Positions 31,371 through 43,548 of a stretch of 64,000 nt of DNA are shown here, piece by piece. The position numbers and the translations under genes were made by a program. Numbering within the stretch: position 1 is the stretch's first letter; every line of letters begins with the position of its first letter. Location: positions 62,001 through 126,000 of the forward strand of contig NZ_BMPP01000010.1 of NCBI RefSeq assembly GCF_014647655.1, in the 5' to 3' direction. This DNA is from Deinococcus malanensis. GTDB lineage: Bacteria > Deinococcota > Deinococci > Deinococcales > Deinococcaceae. Below the pieces are notes generated by a model. The model did no database searches and was not told the DNA's origin. It worked only from the letters and a program-made list of their open reading frames with translations.

Positions 31371-32617
31371 AGTTGCTGTCCCTGCTGCAGGGAGTCCCCC
31401 GCGCGGTTCTGCTGCGTGAAACAGCCCTGGCCCTGCTTCCAGCTTTATTGACGCTGGGGCTGCTGCTGCTGGCTACGCAGCCTGCTTACCGTACCCTGAT
31501 CGACAACAAGGAAACCTGGTCACCTTATGAGTACCGCGCGCTGGCACAGGAGCTGCAGACGTATCAGATTGCCCGCCTTGATCCCACCGTAACCACGGAT
31601 GAACGTCGCAGAAGCTGGGAGAGGGCGCTGTCCAGTGCCAGTACGCCGGGGCAGTTTTACGAACTGGCACTGGTGGAAAACTACGGCGAAGCTCGACTGG
31701 TCAGCATCAAAGAGGACCTGCAGCGCAACACCCCGTCAAGCGTCAGGCGTGCGGTTATGACTGCGCTGCGCCTGAACGCCCAGGCGGACACGTTTACCAG
31801 GGTCCGGGGCCCCGTACCAGCCTTGCAACGCCTGCGCTCTGCCCTGATCCTGACTGCGGGTCTGACAGCCCTGATGAGCCTGCTGCTTATTACCCGCGCC
31901 CTGCTGATGTGGCGCACCGAACGGGAACGGCGCTCGCGGCGCGAAGCCCGGCAGCGTGAGGCCCTGAGCCTGGCCAGTCACGAGCTGCGCCGCCCGCTGC
32001 AGTCACTGCTGCTGGCCAGCGACCTGCTGCGGCACGCCCAGAGCGCCGAGCAGCGCCAGCACCTGCTGTCCCTGATTGAGGACAGCGTGGTGCAGCTTGA
32101 CAGCCGCGCGGACCTGACCCGCCTGAACGACCTGTACCTGGACGTGAGCCTGCGGGTGCAGCGCACGGACCTGCGCCCTCTGGTGCAGCGTCTGGCGGCG
32201 CGGCGCGTGGACGTCTGCGTGCCCGACGCGCCGCTGGTGTGGCCGGTGGATGCCAACCGGGTCCGTCAGGTGCTGGAGAACCTGGTGGAAAACGCCCTCA
32301 AATACACGACCGGTCTGGTGGAGGTCCGGCTGTGCCTGGCCGGCAACCGGCCCGAGATCACGGTCCGCGATTACGGCCCAGGTATTCCGCCGGCCCTGAT
32401 CGAGCGCGTCTTTCTGCCTTATGAGCGTGGTCCTCAGGGCCTGGACGACGGACACGGCCTGGGGCTGGCACTGGTCCGGCGCTACGCACGCGCCCACGGC
32501 GGAGACGTGTGTCTCTCGCACGCGCCGGACGGCGGGCTTATAGCCACCGTGCGGCTGGGTGAGCCGTCCTCGCTGCTGTCTGAGCCTGCCCGCGCTGGCC
32601 TGAGCCTGCGGCCCTAG
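31367..32617 (+). CDS. Membrane sensor histidine kinase
   Basis: The 416-residue kinase has two membrane helices (about 20-38 and 158-178) flanking a small periplasmic sensor region, then a HisKA dimerisation domain with phospho-acceptor His205 ([18 protein letters not shown]) and an HATPase_c domain with [12 protein letters not shown] (N box), VRDYGPGIP (G1), FLPYERG (F box) and [18 protein letters not shown] (G2). It should autophosphorylate and signal to a response regulator, which is not encoded nearby. The GTG at 31367 overlaps the stop of the SUOX-like gene (GTGA), so sensing is probably shared with that protein. Confidence 0.9.
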   Translation: MKLLSLLQGVPRAVLLRETALALLPALLTLGLLLLATQPAYRTLIDNKETWSPYEYRALAQELQTYQIARLDPTVTTDERRRSWERALSSASTPGQFYELALVENYGEARLVSIKEDLQRNTPSSVRRAVMTALRLNAQADTFTRVRGPVPALQRLRSALILTAGLTALMSLLLITRALLMWRTERERRSRREARQREALSLASHELRRPLQSLLLASDLLRHAQSAEQRQHLLSLIEDSVVQLDSRADLTRLNDLYLDVSLRVQRTDLRPLVQRLAARRVDVCVPDAPLVWPVDANRVRQVLENLVENALKYTTGLVEVRLCLAGNRPEITVRDYGPGIPPALIERVFLPYERGPQGLDDGHGLGLALVRRYARAHGGDVCLSHAPDGGLIATVRLGEPSSLLSEPARAGLSLRP

Positions 32618-32646
32618 CTGGCAACTGGCCTGGAAGGCAGCGTCGG

Positions 32647-33675
32647 TCAGGGTTTGGCGAAGACCTGGGTCCAGTACCGCCCGAACTTGGTGCCCGGGCG
32701 GTCCACATACGACAGCCCGATCAGTGAGAAGTCACCCATGATGTTGCGGCAGTGGCCTGGGCTACGCAGCCAGCTGGTGACGACTTCCTCCGGAGTCCGC
32801 TGTCCGGCCGCGATATTCTCGGCCGCCACGCTGGGCGCGAATCCGGCCGCCTGAACGCGCCGCAGAGGTGAACTGCCGTCCAGGGCGCTGGTGTGGTCAA
32901 AGTAGCCCTGCAGGGCCATGCCAGCCGACTGGGCCAGCGCCGCCACGTCCAGGGCGGACTGCTGTTTCAGGGGAGGAAGCGCACGGCCCCCTTCGCGCAG
33001 TGTGGCGCAGTTGAAGCCCTGGGCGCGGGCCCGGTTGGTCAGACGCAGCACCTCCGTCTCGAAGGGCACGCTGCCGCCCAGCGCAGCCATCCGGAACGAC
33101 AGCCGGCGCTCCAGGGTATTCCCGCCTTGTCCGGTGAGCCGCACGGCAAGGTCCACCGGGCCCTCGGTCACCTGCACCGGCCCCGTGCCGACCTTCTTCC
33201 CGTTCACCTGAAACGACGGCGTGCCCGGCGCGTACACGACGCTGCCCGCCGAACTCAGGCGCAGCGTGCCACGGCCGATCAGGACCGTCATCTCGGCACG
33301 CTCGGGGCCACTGGAGCGCACATTGAGTTCGCCGGTGGCCCGGCTCACGGCCCGCCCGGTGGGGTCGAACAGGGTGGCCTGCACCTCGTACTTGCCGGTC
33401 CGGTAATAGGTATGGCTGACCTGCGGACCCGCGGCCACGGCTCCATCTCCGAACACCCATTCGACCCGGTGCTCAGTCGGAACGCTGGCCTGAAAGCTGA
33501 CCTGCAGCGGCGCGCCCATGCTGCTGTCGGTCCGGTAGCCGATGCGGAAAGGCACCTGCGCGCTGCTCTGAGCCTGCACCCAGGCGGACCAGGGAACGGC
33601 GGCCAGTGCCAGGGTCAGGGCCGCGTGGCGTATGACGGAGCGCGTGCGGGAAGAGTGGATCAGGGCAGACAGCAC
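32647..33675 (-). CDS. Secreted PKD-CAP domain protein
   Basis: The 342-residue protein has a signal peptide (about 14-36), a PKD-like beta domain (about 42-120, HRVEWVFGDGAVAAGPQVSHTY), a second beta-rich stretch and a C-terminal CAP/SCP domain (about 205-342). The CAP domain has LRLTNRARAQGFNC, YFDHTSALDGSSPLRR, AENIAAGQRTPEEVVTSWL and SPGHCRNIM, including the usual His and Glu residues. Bacterial CAP proteins are extracellular and of mostly unknown function. TAGTCT (complement of 33682-33687) six bases before the GTG gives a leaderless promoter. Confidence 0.87.
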   Translation of the reverse strand: MLSALIHSSRTRSVIRHAALTLALAAVPWSAWVQAQSSAQVPFRIGYRTDSSMGAPLQVSFQASVPTEHRVEWVFGDGAVAAGPQVSHTYYRTGKYEVQATLFDPTGRAVSRATGELNVRSSGPERAEMTVLIGRGTLRLSSAGSVVYAPGTPSFQVNGKKVGTGPVQVTEGPVDLAVRLTGQGGNTLERRLSFRMAALGGSVPFETEVLRLTNRARAQGFNCATLREGGRALPPLKQQSALDVAALAQSAGMALQGYFDHTSALDGSSPLRRVQAAGFAPSVAAENIAAGQRTPEEVVTSWLRSPGHCRNIMGDFSLIGLSYVDRPGTKFGRYWTQVFAKP

Positions 33676-33757
33676 ATCCTCAGACTAGAGAACGGGCCGC
33701 GCCGGCATGGTGAAGTGGGAACCCTGGATGCGGTTTTTCCGGCAATCCAATGGCGGT

Positions 33758-34366
33758 CTAGTGGACGTCGGCGACATCGGCCAGCAGGTCCGAGAGCTGC
33801 TCCTTGGCCCGGAATACGCGGCTTTTGGCGGTTCCGACGGCGACCCCCTGAATCTGTGCGATCTCGTCGTAGCTCAGGTCCTCCACGAAGCGCAGCACCA
33901 CGGCCTCGCGGTATTCGGTGGGCAGCCGCAGCAGGGCCCGCTGCACCCGGTCCTGAGCGTCGGCACTTTCGGCGGCCTGTACCGGAGAGCGCGCCCCGCT
34001 GGTGACCTCGAAGCCGGCGTCCTCACGGGCTTCTTCGAGACTGAAGCGCTGCAACTGCTTACGGCGGTGTGACTCGATCTGGGTATTGCGAGCCACCTGA
34101 TACAGCCAGGGCAGCACCCGCTCGCCGGGACGGAAGGTGCGGATGCTGCGCCACGCCCGGTAAAACACCTCTTGCGTGAGGTCCAGGGCGTCCTCGCTGT
34201 TGCCTTCCAGGCGGTACAGGTAACCGTACATGCGCCCCTCGTAGGTCTGCACGAAGCTGTACCAGGCGGCTTCATCGCCGGCCACCAGCCGCTCGTGCAG
34301 TTCAGGCGCGAGCAGGTCGGGAGCGGGTGGGGTGGTGCTCAGGTCAGTCACGTTGGGATACACCAT
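33758..34366 (-). CDS. ECF-type RNA polymerase sigma factor
   Basis: The 202-residue sigma factor has region 2 (about 30-95) with ALDLTQEVFYRAWRSIRTF and LPWLYQVARNTQIESHRRK, and region 4 (about 140-195) with LRLPTEYREAVVLRFVEDLSYDEIAQIQGVAVG, where the last part is the -35-reading helix-turn-helix. It redirects RNA polymerase to a stress regulon. No anti-sigma gene follows, so its control is not evident here; membrane or heat stress ECF factors are known in Deinococcus. I prefer the ATG at 34366 (MVYPNV); the earlier ATG at 34387 is possible. Confidence 0.9.
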   Translation of the reverse strand: MVYPNVTDLSTTPPAPDLLAPELHERLVAGDEAAWYSFVQTYEGRMYGYLYRLEGNSEDALDLTQEVFYRAWRSIRTFRPGERVLPWLYQVARNTQIESHRRKQLQRFSLEEAREDAGFEVTSGARSPVQAAESADAQDRVQRALLRLPTEYREAVVLRFVEDLSYDEIAQIQGVAVGTAKSRVFRAKEQLSDLLADVADVH

Positions 34367-34460
34367 ACTGCCCTGGCCTTTAATCACGCGTCAGCTTTGA
34401 GGCATACCCCCCAGCGCCGCGGTGTATGTCGCGTTCCAGGAACGCTAGGATGCGCGGGTC

Positions 34461-34820
34461 TTGAGCGCCGCTGCCCCCGCCGACCCCTCCGACACAGGAC
34501 GCATTCTGGACGCGCTCCAGCCGCTCCTGCCCGATCTCAGCGTGGGCGCCCTGCTGGGGTTTGCAACCGGCGTGGCCCTGAGACATATCGGGCGCGTCGT
34601 CCTGATCGTGGTGGGTGTGCTGTTTGTGACGCTGCAGCTGCTGGCCTACGCCGAGCTGATCAGCATCAACTGGCTGAGGGTCCAGGCCCTCACCGAACCG
34701 TGGCTGCGTCAGGGTGGCGAGCAGGGGGCCCAGTGGCTGGGCCGGGTCCTGACCGCCAACCTGCCTTTTGCCGGGGCCTTCAGCGGAGGCCTGGTTCTGG
34801 GCCTGCGCGCCCGCGCCTGA
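34461..34820 (+). CDS. FUN14-family membrane protein
   Basis: The 119-residue protein shows the FUN14 pattern: a Gly-rich helix (LSVGALLGFATGVALRHIG), a second hydrophobic helix (VVLIVVGVLFVTLQLLAYA), and a C-terminal helix with PFAGAFSGGLVLGLRAR. Bacterial FUN14 proteins are small membrane proteins of unknown role, related to a mitochondrial outer-membrane mitophagy receptor. The start is a TTG at 34461 with TAGGAT at 34445-34450 upstream, which fits the leaderless pattern. It is divergent from the ECF sigma gene. Confidence 0.78.
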   Translation: MSAAAPADPSDTGRILDALQPLLPDLSVGALLGFATGVALRHIGRVVLIVVGVLFVTLQLLAYAELISINWLRVQALTEPWLRQGGEQGAQWLGRVLTANLPFAGAFSGGLVLGLRARA

Positions 34821-35021
34821 GGATCAGGCCAGCTCTGGAAATACAGACGCTGTCTACTGGGCTTGGCTGATTCAGGGGCCACCGTGTGGGCAAAAGTCCG
34901 TCAGGCGACGTGGTGCGAGACCGCTGATGGTGAACGGTGTCCTCTTGCAGCATGCCCTGCTTCACTCCTGCTCCGCCCCGAAGACACCGATTCCCTGAAC
35001 GGATCTGCACCGGCATCTGTC

Positions 35022-36029
<1,008 letters not shown>

Positions 36030-36055
36030 CAGACGTCCCACCATACCGTGCGTGA

Positions 36056-36069
36056 TGGAACCTGTTCCA
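36056..36069. promoter_or_regulatory. Candidate operator of the LacI-family regulator
   Basis: TGGAAC-CT-GTTCCA has perfect 6-base arms. It overlaps the -35 region of the lacI-type gene (its -10 box is the complement of 36042-36047). LacI operators are typically short palindromes with a two-base centre, usually CG; the CT centre here is unusual. Confidence 0.5.
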
Positions 36070-36267
36070 CTTTTTTGATGCTGCCTCGCCCGATGGACCA
36101 CCTGACCGGCAGCGGCCGGTGCCAGGCCGCTGGCCCGGTGCCCGGGACATGGGGACAATTGGGCCGCACTATGCGTCCTAGACTTGCGGAGCTCGCCGGG
36201 CACCGGTCACGCAGGTGAACCGGGCCTCCATGGCTTCTGGCCGCTGCCCTTCACAAGGAGAAGATTC

Positions 36268-36744
36268 ATGTTCTCACGCACCTTCCTGGTCCTGAGTGCC
36301 AGCGTGCTGTTGCTGGCCCTTCCGGTCGCTGCCGGGCATGAAAGCCACGGCCAGCTACGGCCGGGAGCGGCTGCTCCGGCGGAGGTCAGGGTCGTCAGCG
36401 CCCGGGTGCTTGCGGTGCCGCCCGGGATCCGGGATACCAGTGCTTTTATCTCCCTGCGCAACACCGGCACCCGGCCGCTGGTGCTCAGGGCTGTCAGCAC
36501 CCCGCTGGCCGGGCACAGCATGCTGATGATCACCCGCAAGGACGCCCAGAGCCGCACGAGCATGAAAATAGTGCAGAGCCTGAACCTGCCGGCCCGGGGC
36601 ACCCTGCCCATGGCGCCCAGCGGAAACCACCTGATGGTCATGGGGCTCAAACGGGCGCTGAAGGTCGGACAGAAGCTGCCGTTTACCCTGACCTTCAGTG
36701 ACGGACGCACCCTGAAAGTCAGTGCCACCGTGTATAAACCATGA
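36268..36744 (+). CDS. Periplasmic copper chaperone PCu(A)C
   Basis: The 158-residue protein has a signal peptide (about 1-22, SASVLLLALPVAAG) and a DUF461/PCuAC domain. The copper-site pattern is readable as GHSMLMI, a later Met, and GNHLMVMGL, which provides His and Met ligands. PCuAC delivers Cu(I) to the Cu(A) site of cytochrome oxidase. AAGGAG precedes the ATG at 36268. The next two genes encode Sco and CtaG proteins, so the operon is a cytochrome c oxidase assembly unit. Confidence 0.9.
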   Translation: MFSRTFLVLSASVLLLALPVAAGHESHGQLRPGAAAPAEVRVVSARVLAVPPGIRDTSAFISLRNTGTRPLVLRAVSTPLAGHSMLMITRKDAQSRTSMKIVQSLNLPARGTLPMAPSGNHLMVMGLKRALKVGQKLPFTLTFSDGRTLKVSATVYKP

Positions 36745-36786
36745 GCTCCCACTTGCCTGTATCCGCGTTCTGGAGGTGAACCCGCC

Positions 36787-37487
<701 letters not shown>

Positions 37488-37491
<4 letters not shown>

Positions 37492-38357
37492 GCATTCTGG
37501 ATACTCCTTCCAACCTCAACCCCACGCTGGGCGACCTGCTGACCCTGCATGCCGACCCGCTGTTCCTGGTGCCCACCCTGCTGGCGGCGGCGGCGTACTT
37601 CTGGCGTTTCGCCCAGGCCCGCCGCACGGACGAAGGCCGCGCCCGCTGGCCGGTCTGGCGCGCGGCGCTGTTCGGCAGCGGCATAGTGCTGCTGCTGCTG
37701 ACCACCCAGAGCCTCGCTGCCACGCTGACGCAGAGCAGCATGGCGCTGTACATGGGCCGACTCATGATCCTGGCTGAAATTGTGCCGCCGCTGCTGGTGC
37801 TGGGCATTCCACGTGGCGTGCAGCTCAGTCCGCGACGGGGGCTGGGCCGGGTGCTGAACGTGCTGCTGGACCCCTGGCTGGCGCTGGCGGTGTGGAGCGC
37901 GGTCATCATTTACTGGAACGTGCCGGCCGGCTTTAACGCCAGCGTGGTGACCAACACCGCCGCCGCGCTGCTTCCGGCGCTGTATCTGCTGAGCAGCCTG
38001 CTGGTGTGGGCCGTGATTCTGCGCCCACTGCCGGCGGTGCAGGCGGCCACCATCGGTTCACGTGGCTGGTTCGGGCTGCTGGCAGCCCTGCCCATGATGG
38101 CGGTCGCGGCCGTGTGGCTGTATTCGCCTCGGGTGCTGTATACGCCTTACGTCAACGCCCTGTGTCTGTGGAACCTGACCCCGCTGCAAAATCAGCAGTG
38201 GAGCGGCTGGATCATGATGATGGCGGGGCTGCCGTCGCTGGCGCTGGCCCTGATACAGCTGATGGCCTGGTTGATCCAGCTCAGTGAAGGTCAGGGGATG
38301 CCCAGGCCTGCACCATCAGCGGAGCCCCAGCCTCCTGGGCCCCCCTCACAATCCTGA
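37488..38357 (+). CDS. CtaG-type cytochrome c oxidase assembly membrane protein
   Basis: The 289-residue protein has about seven membrane helices and fits the Caa3_CtaG family, required for maturation of caa3-type oxidase in Bacillus: ALYMGRLMILAEIVPPLLVLG, YWNVPAGFN and SGWIMMMAGLPSLALALI. The C-terminal tail is Pro-rich. Translationally coupled to the Sco gene through GTGA. Function in Deinococcus follows from the operon with PCuAC and Sco. Confidence 0.87.
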
Positions 38358-38391
38358 CGGTCCTCACAGTCTGGCCTCTAGAATGGCGCGC

Positions 38392-39327
38392 ATGACTGAT
38401 CTGCCCAGCCACTGGCAACCCGCCCCTGCCGGTTACAAGCACGTGGTCAGTGTCAGCCTGGGCGACAGCAAACGCAACGCCCGCGAGGAAATCAATGTGC
38501 TGGGCCAGCCGTTCATTCTGGAACGCATCGGCACGGATGGAGACAGCCGCAAGGCTGCGCGATTGTTTCAGGTGCTGGACGGCCGCGTAGATGCGTTCGG
38601 GCTGGGAGGCGCCGACCTGTATGTCATTGCAGGGGGACGCCGCTACACCTTCGGCAACGTGCGCCAGCTGGTGGCCCATGCCAAGCTGACACCTGTGCTG
38701 GATGGCAGCGGGCTCAAGAACACCCTGGAGCGCGACGCTATTTCCCAGCTGGATTCGCTTCTGAACTGGCGAACGCAGAAAGTTCTGATGGTCTCGGCGG
38801 TGGACCGATTCGGCATGGCCGAGGCGCTGGCCGAACACGGTGCCCAGGTGATCTATGGTGACCTGATTTTCGGGCTGAATATCAACCGGCCGCTGCGGAC
38901 CATCACGGCGCTGCGGCAGGTGGCAGCGCTGGCTCTGCCGGTGGTCACCAAACTGCCTCAGGACTGGTTCTATCCCACCGGCAAGAAGCAGCAGAGCAGT
39001 GTGGAGGGCAAGGGGACGCGGTACTACGCCTGGGCCGACGTGATTGCCGGCGACACCCATTACGCCAAGCGCTACGCGCCCAAGGACCTGAGCGGCAAAA
39101 CCATCCTCACGCAGACCATCACCGAGGCGGACCGGGTGTGGATGAAGGAGCGCGGGGTGCGGCGGCTGATTACCACGACGCCGCGGATGGGCAGCCGGAA
39201 CTTTGCGACCAATGTTCTGGAGGCGTTTTTCGTGGCGCTGAGTGGAAAGCGGGAGGCGCTGAGTGAAGGGGAGTACCTGGAGTATGTGCGGCAGGTGGGG
39301 TTTAAGCCGGAGGTCAATGAGTTGTAA
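38392..39327 (+). CDS. Conserved protein annotated as quinate 5-dehydrogenase-like
   Basis: The 311-residue protein resembles Deinococcus-Thermus proteins usually labelled quinate 5-dehydrogenase, although I see no classical dinucleotide-binding GxGxxG. Recognisable parts: VVSVSLGDSKRNAREEI, RVDAFGLGGADLYV, TQKVLMVSAVDRFGMAEAL (a Rossmann-like strand) and KRYAPKDLSGKTILTQTI. The catalytic role should be treated as unproved. TAGAAT at 38379-38384 eight bases before the ATG gives a leaderless promoter; an ATG at 38383 overlaps the box and is unlikely. A terminator follows. Confidence 0.65.
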   Translation: MTDLPSHWQPAPAGYKHVVSVSLGDSKRNAREEINVLGQPFILERIGTDGDSRKAARLFQVLDGRVDAFGLGGADLYVIAGGRRYTFGNVRQLVAHAKLTPVLDGSGLKNTLERDAISQLDSLLNWRTQKVLMVSAVDRFGMAEALAEHGAQVIYGDLIFGLNINRPLRTITALRQVAALALPVVTKLPQDWFYPTGKKQQSSVEGKGTRYYAWADVIAGDTHYAKRYAPKDLSGKTILTQTITEADRVWMKERGVRRLITTTPRMGSRNFATNVLEAFFVALSGKREALSEGEYLEYVRQVGFKPEVNEL

Positions 39328-39347
39328 GCCGGACGTGTAGGCCCCGC

Positions 39348-39378
39348 CCCCCTACCCCAGAGGGGCAGGGGGAGTTTT
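39348..39378 (+). terminator. Intrinsic terminator
   Basis: CCCCCTACCCC, loop AGA, GGGGCAGGGGG (one mismatch), then AGTTTTC. It closes the quinate-dehydrogenase-like gene. Confidence 0.8.
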
Positions 39379-39583
39379 CGTTGGCACTTGGCAAGAGATT
39401 TGACTGGCGCGATAGGGCTGCTGGTCCAGTCAACGTGTCCGGCTTCGACGCCATCTTCCTTCTGCCTGGAATGGCCCGCGCGCTTCGAGCACGACGGCCT
39501 TCGGGGGTGTGGGGCGGTGAAGTCGCCTGCTCCTTGCTGGCGGCTTGACTACTTCTCTCTTTTCTGCCGGTAGACTTGCGCGC

Positions 39584-40165
39584 ATGCGGGCTCTGGTGGA
39601 TGCGATTCGGGCGCAGGGTACGGTGCTGCCCGGCGGGATTCTGAAGGTGGACGGGTTGATCAACCATCAGCTGTTGCCTCAGCTGACCCGGGAAATGGGG
39701 GAGACCTTCGCGCAGACTTTCCGGCCGCTCAAGCCCAGCAAAGTGGTGACCATCGAGGTCAGTGGGATTGCTCCGGCGCTGGCCACTGCGATGGTTCTGG
39801 GTGTGCCGATGGTGTATGCCCGCAAGAAACGTCCGGTCACCATGCAGGGGTCGGTGTACACCGCGCAGTCGGTGAGCCGCACCAAGGGTGGGGTGGTGGA
39901 GCTGTTCATCAGCCATGAGTTCCTGGGTTCTCAGGATCGGGTGGTGGTCATTGACGACTTCCTGGCCTCGGGCGGCACACTGCTGGCGCTGGCCGACATG
40001 ATCCGCGAGAGCGGCGCGCAGCTGCTGGGGCTGGGCTGCGTGGTGGAAAAAGCCTTTGAGCACGGCCGGGCCAACCTTGCCTCACTGGGAGTCCCGGTGC
40101 GGACCCTGGCCAACATCGTGCGCATGGACGAGGGCGGCACGCTGGTGGTCGAAGCCGGGCATTGA
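39584..40165 (+). CDS. xpt: Xanthine phosphoribosyltransferase
   Basis: Xpt makes XMP from xanthine and PRPP in purine salvage. The 193-residue length equals the Bacillus enzyme. Landmarks: [21 protein letters not shown] near the N-terminus, [16 protein letters not shown], and the PRPP-binding loop [18 protein letters not shown] (about 122-139). TAGACT at 39571-39576 is seven bases before the ATG at 39584. I looked for a purine riboswitch upstream and saw none, which fits a leaderless mRNA. Confidence 0.94.
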   Translation: MRALVDAIRAQGTVLPGGILKVDGLINHQLLPQLTREMGETFAQTFRPLKPSKVVTIEVSGIAPALATAMVLGVPMVYARKKRPVTMQGSVYTAQSVSRTKGGVVELFISHEFLGSQDRVVVIDDFLASGGTLLALADMIRESGAQLLGLGCVVEKAFEHGRANLASLGVPVRTLANIVRMDEGGTLVVEAGH

Positions 40166-40217
40166 GAGCTCCAGCGGCCTCCCGTCCCCCGGCCAGGAAC
40201 GGGCCCTGGCCGGGTCA

Positions 40218-40233
40218 CCTAACGCCCGTTTGG
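40218..40233. promoter_or_regulatory. TetR-type operator (PaaR pattern), copy 2
   Basis: The same CCTAACGCCCGTTTGG as at 29508-29523. Here it ends one base before the TACAGT -10 box (40235-40240) of the leaderless carboxylase promoter, so a bound repressor would block RNA polymerase. Confidence 0.65.
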
Positions 40234-40234
40234 G

Positions 40235-40240
40235 TACAGT
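40235..40240 (+). promoter_or_regulatory. -10 box of the acyl-CoA carboxylase gene
   Basis: TACAGT lies six bases before the ATG at 40247, giving a leaderless transcript. The spacer and -35 region are covered by the TetR-type palindrome. Confidence 0.65.
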
Positions 40241-40246
40241 GAGCGC

Positions 40247-41809
<1,563 letters not shown>

Positions 41810-41884
41810 CCCGGCCCGCGCCCCATCGTTCGCTGGCCCTGGCCGTCGCCGCAAAGTGCTGAGCGACAGTGTTAGGGTGGGTCC

Positions 41885-42265
41885 ATGAAAGCTGTTCGTG
41901 CTGTGCTGGCGGGCGCGCTGGCCCTGGGCCTCAACAGTTGCGGCGGTCAGGAAACGCCTGCTGCCGGGCGTCCCCTGACGGTGGTGTCGGTAGGCGTTCC
42001 AGCTGCGGTCAGTGCGACCGGGCCGCTGACCGTCACCCTGCGGTATGTGGTGCAGTGCGGGGAATCTGATCTGGCGATTAAGCCAATTCGGCGGACCGCC
42101 ACGGTCCTTCAGCTCTCGGCCAGTGCGAGGTACACCCCCATGGTCTGCGCCGCCGTGTACGAGGAGCGGGAGCTCAGCTATACCGACCCGGGCACGCCGG
42201 CCCGCAGGGAGCCCTTCCAGATCAGTGTCAACGGTAAGGACTGGGCGACGGTCCAGGTGCCCTGA
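41885..42265 (+). CDS. Small putative lipoprotein
   Basis: The 126-residue protein has a lipoprotein-like signal (VLAGALALGLNSC, Cys19) and a beta-rich mature part (LTVVSVGVPAAVSATGPLTV and so on) ending VNGKDWATVQVP. I do not recognise the family. TAGGGT at 41873-41878 six bases before the ATG supports it as a real leaderless gene. Two further cysteines (in VVQCGES and PMVCAAV) could form a disulfide. Confidence 0.65.
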   Translation: MKAVRAVLAGALALGLNSCGGQETPAAGRPLTVVSVGVPAAVSATGPLTVTLRYVVQCGESDLAIKPIRRTATVLQLSASARYTPMVCAAVYEERELSYTDPGTPARREPFQISVNGKDWATVQVP

Positions 42266-42338
42266 GCACCCGGAATCCGGGCTGCCGTTGCGGGACCAGA
42301 CCACGGTCTGCTGATGCTCCTGCACGTACACTGCCCGC

Positions 42339-42791
42339 ATGAGCAAAGCTGACTTCCAGAAGCCTGCCGACGCCGATCTGCGTGAGCGTCTGACGCCGAT
42401 TCAGTATCAGGTCACGCAGCACGAGGGCACCGAGCGGGCCTACACCGGCGAGTACTGGGACCACACCGGGGAAGGAATCTACGTGGATGTGGTCTCGGGA
42501 GAGCCCCTGTTCAGCTCGCGCGACAAGTACGACGCCGGCTGTGGCTGGCCCAGCTTCACGCGGCCGATCCAAAACATGTCACTGACCGAGAACACCGACT
42601 ACAAGATCGGCTACCCCCGCACCGAGGTCCGTTCACCGGTGGCGGACTCACACCTGGGCCATGTGTTCCCCGACGGCCCGCAGGAGCACGGTGGCCTGCG
42701 TTACTGCATCAACTCGGCCTCTTTGCGCTTCGTTCCGGTGGACCGGCTGGAAGCCGAAGGGTACGCCGACTACCTGCCGCTGTTCCGCTAA
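42339..42791 (+). CDS. msrB: Peptide-methionine (R)-S-oxide reductase
   Basis: MsrB repairs methionine-R-sulfoxide in oxidised proteins, relevant to the oxidative-stress resistance of Deinococcus. The 150-residue protein has [42 protein letters not shown] and the active-site Cys in [13 protein letters not shown]. It lacks the two CxxC pairs that hold structural zinc in many MsrB proteins, so it is the zinc-free form. TACACT at 42327-42332 is six bases before the ATG. A terminator follows. Confidence 0.95.
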   Translation: MSKADFQKPADADLRERLTPIQYQVTQHEGTERAYTGEYWDHTGEGIYVDVVSGEPLFSSRDKYDAGCGWPSFTRPIQNMSLTENTDYKIGYPRTEVRSPVADSHLGHVFPDGPQEHGGLRYCINSASLRFVPVDRLEAEGYADYLPLFR

Positions 42792-42810
42792 GGGCACCCC
42801 ACTGTTGAAA

Positions 42811-42853
42811 AGTGGACCTCCAGTGCCATCTGGCCGGAGGTCCGCTTCTTTTC
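42811..42853 (+). terminator. Intrinsic terminator of msrB
   Basis: AGTGGACCTCC pairs with GGAGGTCCGCT (one G-U pair) around a 14-base loop and is followed by TCTTTTCTG. Confidence 0.8.
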
Positions 42854-42863
42854 TGCTTGAACT

Positions 42864-43412
42864 TCAGAACGACGCACCGAAGTTCTGCACCCAGTAATGC
42901 CTGTAACTGCCGCCCTGGACGTAACCCACACCAAGTTCCCGGAATGCGGGGTTCATGATGTTGCGGCAGTGTCCTGGGCTGCTCAGCCAGCCGCTGACGA
43001 CTTCTTCCGGGGTGGTCTGCCCGGCGGCGATGTTCTCCCCGATGGTGCTCCAGCGGTACCCGGCCGCGGTAATGCGGTCAGCCATGGTGCGGCCATCCTG
43101 GCTGGTGTGGCTGAAGTAGTTTCTGGCGGCCATGTCGCTGGCGTGCGCCTGGGCCGCCTGGGCCAGCTGTGCATTGGCGCTCAGGGCTGGCGCCGCCGCG
43201 TGAGTGGTCTCGCCGCAGGTCCGGGCCTGAGCGCGAGCCGCGTTGGTCAGGCTCAGCACGCGCTGGGTGAAGGTGCCACCAGGAGCCGTTTGTGGCGGTG
43301 CGGGCGCAACAGGTGCAGGAGGGGGTGATGACGCCGGTGTACTGGCACCGCAGGCCGTGAGGGCCAGCAGCAGTGCAGAGACACCGAGAAGACGAAAGGA
43401 GGCTGTGGCCAT
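42864..43412 (-). CDS. CAP-domain lipoprotein
   Basis: The protein of about 182 residues has a lipoprotein signal (LLLALTAC), a Pro/Ala-rich linker and a CAP/SCP domain with LSLTNAARAQARTCGE, ARNYFSHTSQDGRTMADRI, GENIAAGQTTPEEVVSGWL and SPGHCRNIMNPAF. The domain is very like that of the PKD-CAP protein at 32647-33675, which suggests a paralogous pair. It should sit on the cell surface. Starts at 43412 (MATASF) and 43421 (MGTMATASF) are both possible; I favour 43412 because of TGTAAT just upstream. Confidence 0.86.
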   Translation of the reverse strand: MATASFRLLGVSALLLALTACGASTPASSPPPAPVAPAPPQTAPGGTFTQRVLSLTNAARAQARTCGETTHAAAPALSANAQLAQAAQAHASDMAARNYFSHTSQDGRTMADRITAAGYRWSTIGENIAAGQTTPEEVVSGWLSSPGHCRNIMNPAFRELGVGYVQGGSYRHYWVQNFGASF

Positions 43413-43548
43413 AGTTCCCATTACAGCGTGTCAGACCTCTGCCAGGCATGAACGCGCAGTTCTCATTTCTCATGGCCCGGTGAAGACGCAGTGGGCCGTA
43501 TTTGACGTCTCGAATGCGGGAAATTCCACATCAAGATTCTTTCACTCT

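Noticed and set aside
39379..39583. Purine riboswitch upstream of xpt
   Set aside because: No purine-aptamer core or three-way-junction pattern is visible, and a TAGACT box directly before the ATG implies a leaderless mRNA.
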